A stretch of 64,000 nt of DNA, from the NCBI GenBank assembly GCA_035610835.1, contig CM069450.1, positions 31,223,551 to 31,287,550 of the forward strand. The letters run 5' to 3'. The number at the start of each line of letters is the position of its first letter. Position 1 is the first letter of the stretch. Under the pieces are notes generated by a model. That model did not search any database. It saw only the letters and a program-made list of their open reading frames with translations, and had not been told where the DNA came from. The translations under genes and the position numbers were made by a program. Below are positions 55,001-61,000 of this stretch, piece after piece. Source of the stretch: Ophiura sarsii (lineage: Eukaryota > Echinodermata > Ophiuroidea > Amphilepidida > Ophiuridae).

Positions 55001-58000
55001 CAGAGAATCCATTTTTGGTATCAAATTCACTAAATATTCAGATGTAAAAAAAGATTGACCCAAAAATTTCTTTTTGGCTCAACATGTTTCGGAAAACGTA
55101 ACAAAATCAGCTTTTGGTAGAAAATGCCGAAATTGCACCAAAATCATCTAAAGATACTTTTCTAGGATCATTTTTTCCTTTTTTCCATAAAAATGTTGAC
55201 CAAAAAGTGTCAAAAATTGACCTAAAAAAATGCATTTTTTTCAGGTGATACCTACTGTTTATCCTGTGCGAGTTGGCTTATTCCTATTGGCATGTTTGGA
55301 TTATAATTGTGCTATACTAAATGATAGGTACAGTGATTTTGGTTGACTTACATGTAGATTCTAATCTGAATAAGTTGAAATTCCTTAGCAGATAATCATG
55401 GAGGGTTAACATCTGTAGATTCAACTTTGGTAACGCCAGACAACCTGCAACAATCCATATGAAAGATGTTGATATGACATAAAATATAAAAAGCATATGG
55501 GAAATCAAAAATAAAATGTCTACAAGTTTGACCATGCTAAGAAAGCACTCTTACTGGAACCTAAATCATCATTGTCTTGGGGGAGGGTTGTGTCTTCTTG
55601 GTTTCTGCTCCTCGCATATGGAACATCCTCCCGGATTTGATCCGTAGTTGCCCTTTAATTGAGTCTTTCAAATTATAACTCAAGACACACTTTTTCAAAA
55701 TTGCTTAGGAACAGTTTTAGGATGTATGTATTAATGGTTTATGCCACATCAGTGTGAATTATTCATGTCTATTTGATTGGGTTTTTCTGTATTTGTGTTG
55801 TTTATTATTTTGCTATTATGATCTTTATCTTGTTTCCTTCTGGTTTGGTTGCTTTTCATGCGTCATGAGCGTCTTGCGGACTTGCGGGTTTTATAAATGT
55901 TCACTATTATTATCATTATTATGTTTCCTAGTTAACCCTAACCCTACTACGCCATACAGAAACAACACGGCCAGCACCACTTGGCTTGCGCGCGCACAAG
56001 TTCTATCTCATGTAGCACTAGAATACGGGTATATATGGTCTCCGATTTTTTAGCCTGTGAAGCCCTCCCCCCGTGGCTGAGTGGTTGTATATCTCGCCTG
56101 TCACACGGCCGACCCGGGTTCAATTCCCGGGGCCGGTGGACATAATTTTTCCCATTTTTTATTAAACCCCTCCCCCTGTTCTTTGTTCCATCCCCACTGC
56201 CACGTTCTAGGGTTAGGGTTAATAGATTGGGTCAGATGTTTCTTGCAATGAAACCTTGTGGGTTTGTTTCAGATTTTCTGGGCATGAACACTGAAAAGGG
56301 TTTGTCTAAAACCTCAGTGAAAGCATGTGTGTTGAATGATGACAGGCTTGCAGCCCGTAGTACAAACCATCAGACCATGTTTGATGTCCTGTTTTTCTCT
56401 AGTGCTAGAATCTTGAATTTGCATCTCCTTTATGGAGGATATGGTTATAAATAAAGTCTAGGACAGTTTGTTTATTAATTTGGCAACTTAAAATAATTTA
56501 AAACATACATTTTTTACCATAAAAATAACTTTCAAACAATGGGAGAAAAAAAACAAGTTTTTGTCACGTCTGGGCAAACAAATCTTTAATTTGTTTAGGC
56601 CTTACACTTGAAAAAGGTCAATGGTCATTCTTAACAATATGATAATGATTTATTTTGGCAACTAAAATCCAGAGCTGCCAACATTTTTATCCTGCTATCC
56701 TGCAACATCATAGAGAGTGTGTGGTCTAGTGGATAGATCACAGGTCTCACAATACAAAGGTTGTGAGTTCGAGCCCTGCTACGGCCAACATGTTTGTATC
56801 CTTAGGCAAGGTACTTAGTCTCAATTGCCTCATGGTTCGGAAGTCACATAGAAATGGTGGTCTCGTGCATTGGAAGAGCAAAATCCGAGCACGTTACAAG
56901 GTCACAGACTCCTTCGTAAAGAATAGGGGATCATCCCGGTCTATGTACACAAAAACTCATGTCCCTAGGTTTCAGGGACACTGTACTGTTAATGCCCGAT
57001 ATAGGGCGCTGTGTACAGTATAACAGTATGTAGTATGTATGTATAATCATGATTGAACTTACCGTCACCAGAGAAATAATCTGAGGGTACAATATTTTCA
57101 TTCCACAGGATCTCCTCTGTAGGGTATAATGGCGTCTCATTCAGGACTTCTATCTGAGATTGTCTTCTCTCATGTCTTGACACCTACACAAATTAATACA
57201 ATACCATTAATACAGTCATCAAAAAAAGTAACTATACAGGTAATAAATGGGCTTCTAATTCTAAAAATATATATCCTACCTAAAAATATTAAATTATAAA
57301 GTTGTTGAAAAATTTATTTTCTTTAATATGAAATATTGCACGCTAGGATCGGATGATTATTAATGAAGTGACACTTCAAAATGTAAGGTGGGGTCCGATT
57401 TTCATTTTCACATTTTTATTTTCTGCACGCGGACCCATCTACAGGTACCTTATCGATTACCGGTAGTGCAATTGTGGGATGCATGCGCAGGTTGGACAGT
57501 CGGCCGTATTGTTCCGATGGATCAATACGCCACACACACGCTACCTGTCATACCCTCCCCCGTGTTGAAATGTAAAATGTGAAAATGAAATTGTGACTTA
57601 TCCTTACATTTTGGATTGTTACTTCTTCAATTTTCAACCGATCCTAGCATGCAATATCTCATATTAAAGAAGATAAATTTCTCAACAACTTTATAATTGA
57701 ATGTTTTTGAGTAGGATATATATTTGTAGAGTTAAAAATCAATTTATTACCTGTATAGTTACTTTTTTTGATGACTGTATATATTAAATGCATCAGTGAT
57801 GGAGCCTCGAGTCCTTATTTTGAAGAACTTTGACTCTGACTCAGAGGTGAAGGACTCCGACTCTTACTCAGGCACTAAGGACTCCTGAATTGTGCCAGAG
57901 TCCTGTCCGAGTCCACTACATATTGGCTTATTTTGTAAACAGTAATTAACTACTTAAAAATCTTCAATAGTTGAAAAAACCCTTTTGATAATCATTACAA

Positions 58001-61000
58001 GCATTAAAAGACAATTGAGCCTAAGGAACCTATAAATAATGTAAAGATTTAATAATCGACATTAAATCAGTGGATCGACAATACAGTGGCGATGTAGCGA
58101 GTGATGCTCAACACCGTGTGGTATAGGGAAATGATATTTGAGCAACTTAGGGAGTCTAAACAAACTTGATCCCTATTCCCTTATATAACGAAAACTAATC
58201 TCCTCAGCGATGTAAACAAGTCGACATCGCGGTGTTTTATCGGTACTAGCGAATTCAACTGACGGCAATTCCTGCACAATCTTACCATAAGTTCAAGAAG
58301 AAACTGCTTATCATGTGGAGACTCTTCTCCCTCGGTCAGGCTTGGTAGAAGGGCGAGATGAGAGGCAAACTGGTGCAGATCAGTGGTACTGAAAACAAAC
58401 ATTATATAAACAGGAATCCAATGAATGCATGAATAATTATACAAGATTAGGGCGAAAAAAAGGAGCAAGAATGACCCACTAGGAAATTCCAAAATATCAT
58501 AAACATCCTCCCAAAACACATTCCTGATCAATTTCTGCTTTCAGAATACAGAATAATAAACATAATAATAAACATATAGCGCTTTCCACCGAAGTCCCAA
58601 AGCGCTTTTTTGGGTCAATTATTATTGCTGTCATTTTTAATTATCAGAACCCTTTTGTCGCTACACTTAGGAGGCTAATACCAGCCAACGGCCTGTTGAA
58701 CAGCGCTCACCCTATCAGCACTACTTATATTATGACATAACAGCTCCTCAAATATCGCTTGGGATGACGAGGCAATCGAGAAGTATCTTGCCAAGGGATA
58801 CAAACACATTGGCTGTAGTGGGACTAGAACTCACAACCTTTGTATCATGAATCCGGTGCAGAAGACTAAATGTCTACTTGTCTACTTGAATGTGCATGCA
58901 TTACATACATTATACCTTTATCTTTTGTAAGCTCACAGTAATTGTTTGACACTGCTCTTCTCATATTCCAAATCCTAGCTATGCCACTATGTGACAAGTG
59001 TTCTGGTATTTGTAACCCCTGCCCATGTGCGTTTCTTGTAATATGCATGTTCTCTAAGTTGCAGTGAACCAATTGATCGGCCCATCAAAGCTCTTTGTAG
59101 ATAGTTTACCAATTTGATTTCTATTTTTAATCATTCAATTCATTAACTTTGTTTGTTGGGCTATTGTTCACATTTGCTCTCTTATAAAAAAAAAAGAACA
59201 CTGATTTACCTGAGTTTTTCAAAATGATTCTGCAGTGAGTCCCTTGTATCCACGCTAGATATATTTGCCATAGAAAACCGCTTCAGATCAGGAAACAATC
59301 GGAATGCTGCCCTCTGGGGTCAAACAGATGGATAAGATATGATACGTTTGTTATATGAGGCCCTATTAAAAAAAATCTTTTGTCTCAAAGCTCTTCAGTT
59401 TTTCAAAACCTAATGCGGAATGCGTTTTTTTTAAAAGTTTTTTTTACATTTTGTAATAAATATAAAATATTGAAGTCCTTGTAAAAGTGACCTTTTGTAT
59501 TTAAAATGATGTAATCAAGAGATGTGATCAATGAAAATCTGAAAAAAAACCAATGAAACTTTGGGATTTTTTTTGTTGTTGAAAAAAAGAAGATTTTTTT
59601 CTTCTTTTTTTTCTTCAACTTCTAATGCGGTAGTTTTGAGACAAAATATTTTTTTAATATAGCCTGATAGTTTAATCTGCAAATTTGTCTTCCTTTTATT
59701 CTTTAACTAGGAAAGTATTTCGCGAACATCCATTCCATTGCTAAAAATCGCTAATTGCTAATGAATACTCAGTTCATGCTATTAACCCCCATTTCGATCC
59801 ATATCACTTCTTTGGTCAAGTTTACAAGTGTACTGTCAAACTTAACTTCTAACCAGGCTTCTTGATGTTTATAAAATACATTCGCTGTCAAACCAGACAC
59901 AATAATTTTCTATTCAGAAACAATAATTGATGGGCCCCGAGCACTGATAACATCATGAAACGTTGCTCTGTTTATAAAGACTCCATTTCAACTTTCAAAA
60001 GTAGGACTTCCGGGTTATTTTACAGAATGCTTTCGTTTGATTTTTTAAAAAACTTTTGATACAGGTCTTCATGTTAAGTAATCTGTACAATCCTATCGTT
60101 TTGGACTCATTTTGGGTTCATGCGGTTTTAGTAGTGGATCACAACTCTGATCGTGAAATATGTGACGTGTTCTACCAAAACCAGACGGAATTGGGCAGAG
60201 CTCCAAACTGAGAAATAGCCCAAAACATAATAGGGGTTGATTTTTTTGGGAATTTGAGTTTCTGGTAAATAATTAATCTTCAGAGTGTTTATAACAATAT
60301 TGTGAAAGATTCAGATTAAAAAATCATCCTTAGTGTAGGGAGCACATACCCAAATAGGTATTGCGACACGCTATCGACGCGATCAACCAAAGTTGAGTAC
60401 GACAATAGTTCCTATTTGGCGGGAAAGAGAGTTATTTTTTGACGGTTTATGATATAATTTTTCACTAATATGTTGTGTTTGAAATGTGTAGTTGATGTTC
60501 TGACATTTAAACTAGGTGATTTGAGGTCAATTTCAATTTCACGGACCGATTTACACATGCGGTAACATCCATACCGGAGACCGAATTTAGGTAGGCATAT
60601 CACTATGTTGTTATGCGGCGGCTTATATCAAAAAAAGTGCACGGTAATGTTACCTTCATATTCAGATATGTTGTAGATTACCCTTGTGAGTAAAACATAT
60701 CAAAAATTCATTGAACCAAACGCACTAATATAGAAACTAGAGCCATTTAAGAAAGCCTTTCCTAACAGTAAAGTCTATGGAGAGCGTCTTGGTGCTGTGC
60801 TCCCTGTATGTTTCAGTGATTTAAAAAAAGCCTAGTTCTAGTCACTTTAAAGGGCGATATCTCAGTTTGGAGTTTTCATAAAGACCGTAAAAGACGAACT
60901 TGAAAATGATGTAACTCCGCTTTGGGAAGTCCGATTAAAACAAGAGAGGTACCACTGTAAAGCTGAAGATCTCTAGTTTAATAATCAATTACTAACTCAA

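Noticed and set aside
55754..56053. 99-codon frame with a hydrophobic, membrane-like N-terminus
   Set aside because: It begins in the 3' tail of a LINE fragment and runs into tRNA-like SINE sequence. The hydrophobicity comes from T-rich DNA.
56068..56140. Functional tRNA-Asp gene
   Set aside because: The anticodon and T arms are good, but the acceptor stem strands do not pair and the 5' side is C-rich, so a SINE head or pseudogene is more likely.
58181..58531. 116-codon frame taken as a single exon
   Set aside because: Only 58,286-58,388 matches AQR (E4). The parts on either side are intron, shown by splice sites and by the break in similarity.
59403..59618. Lysine-rich frame starting MKKKKKK
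   Set aside because: It is the translation of poly-A/T low-complexity DNA.
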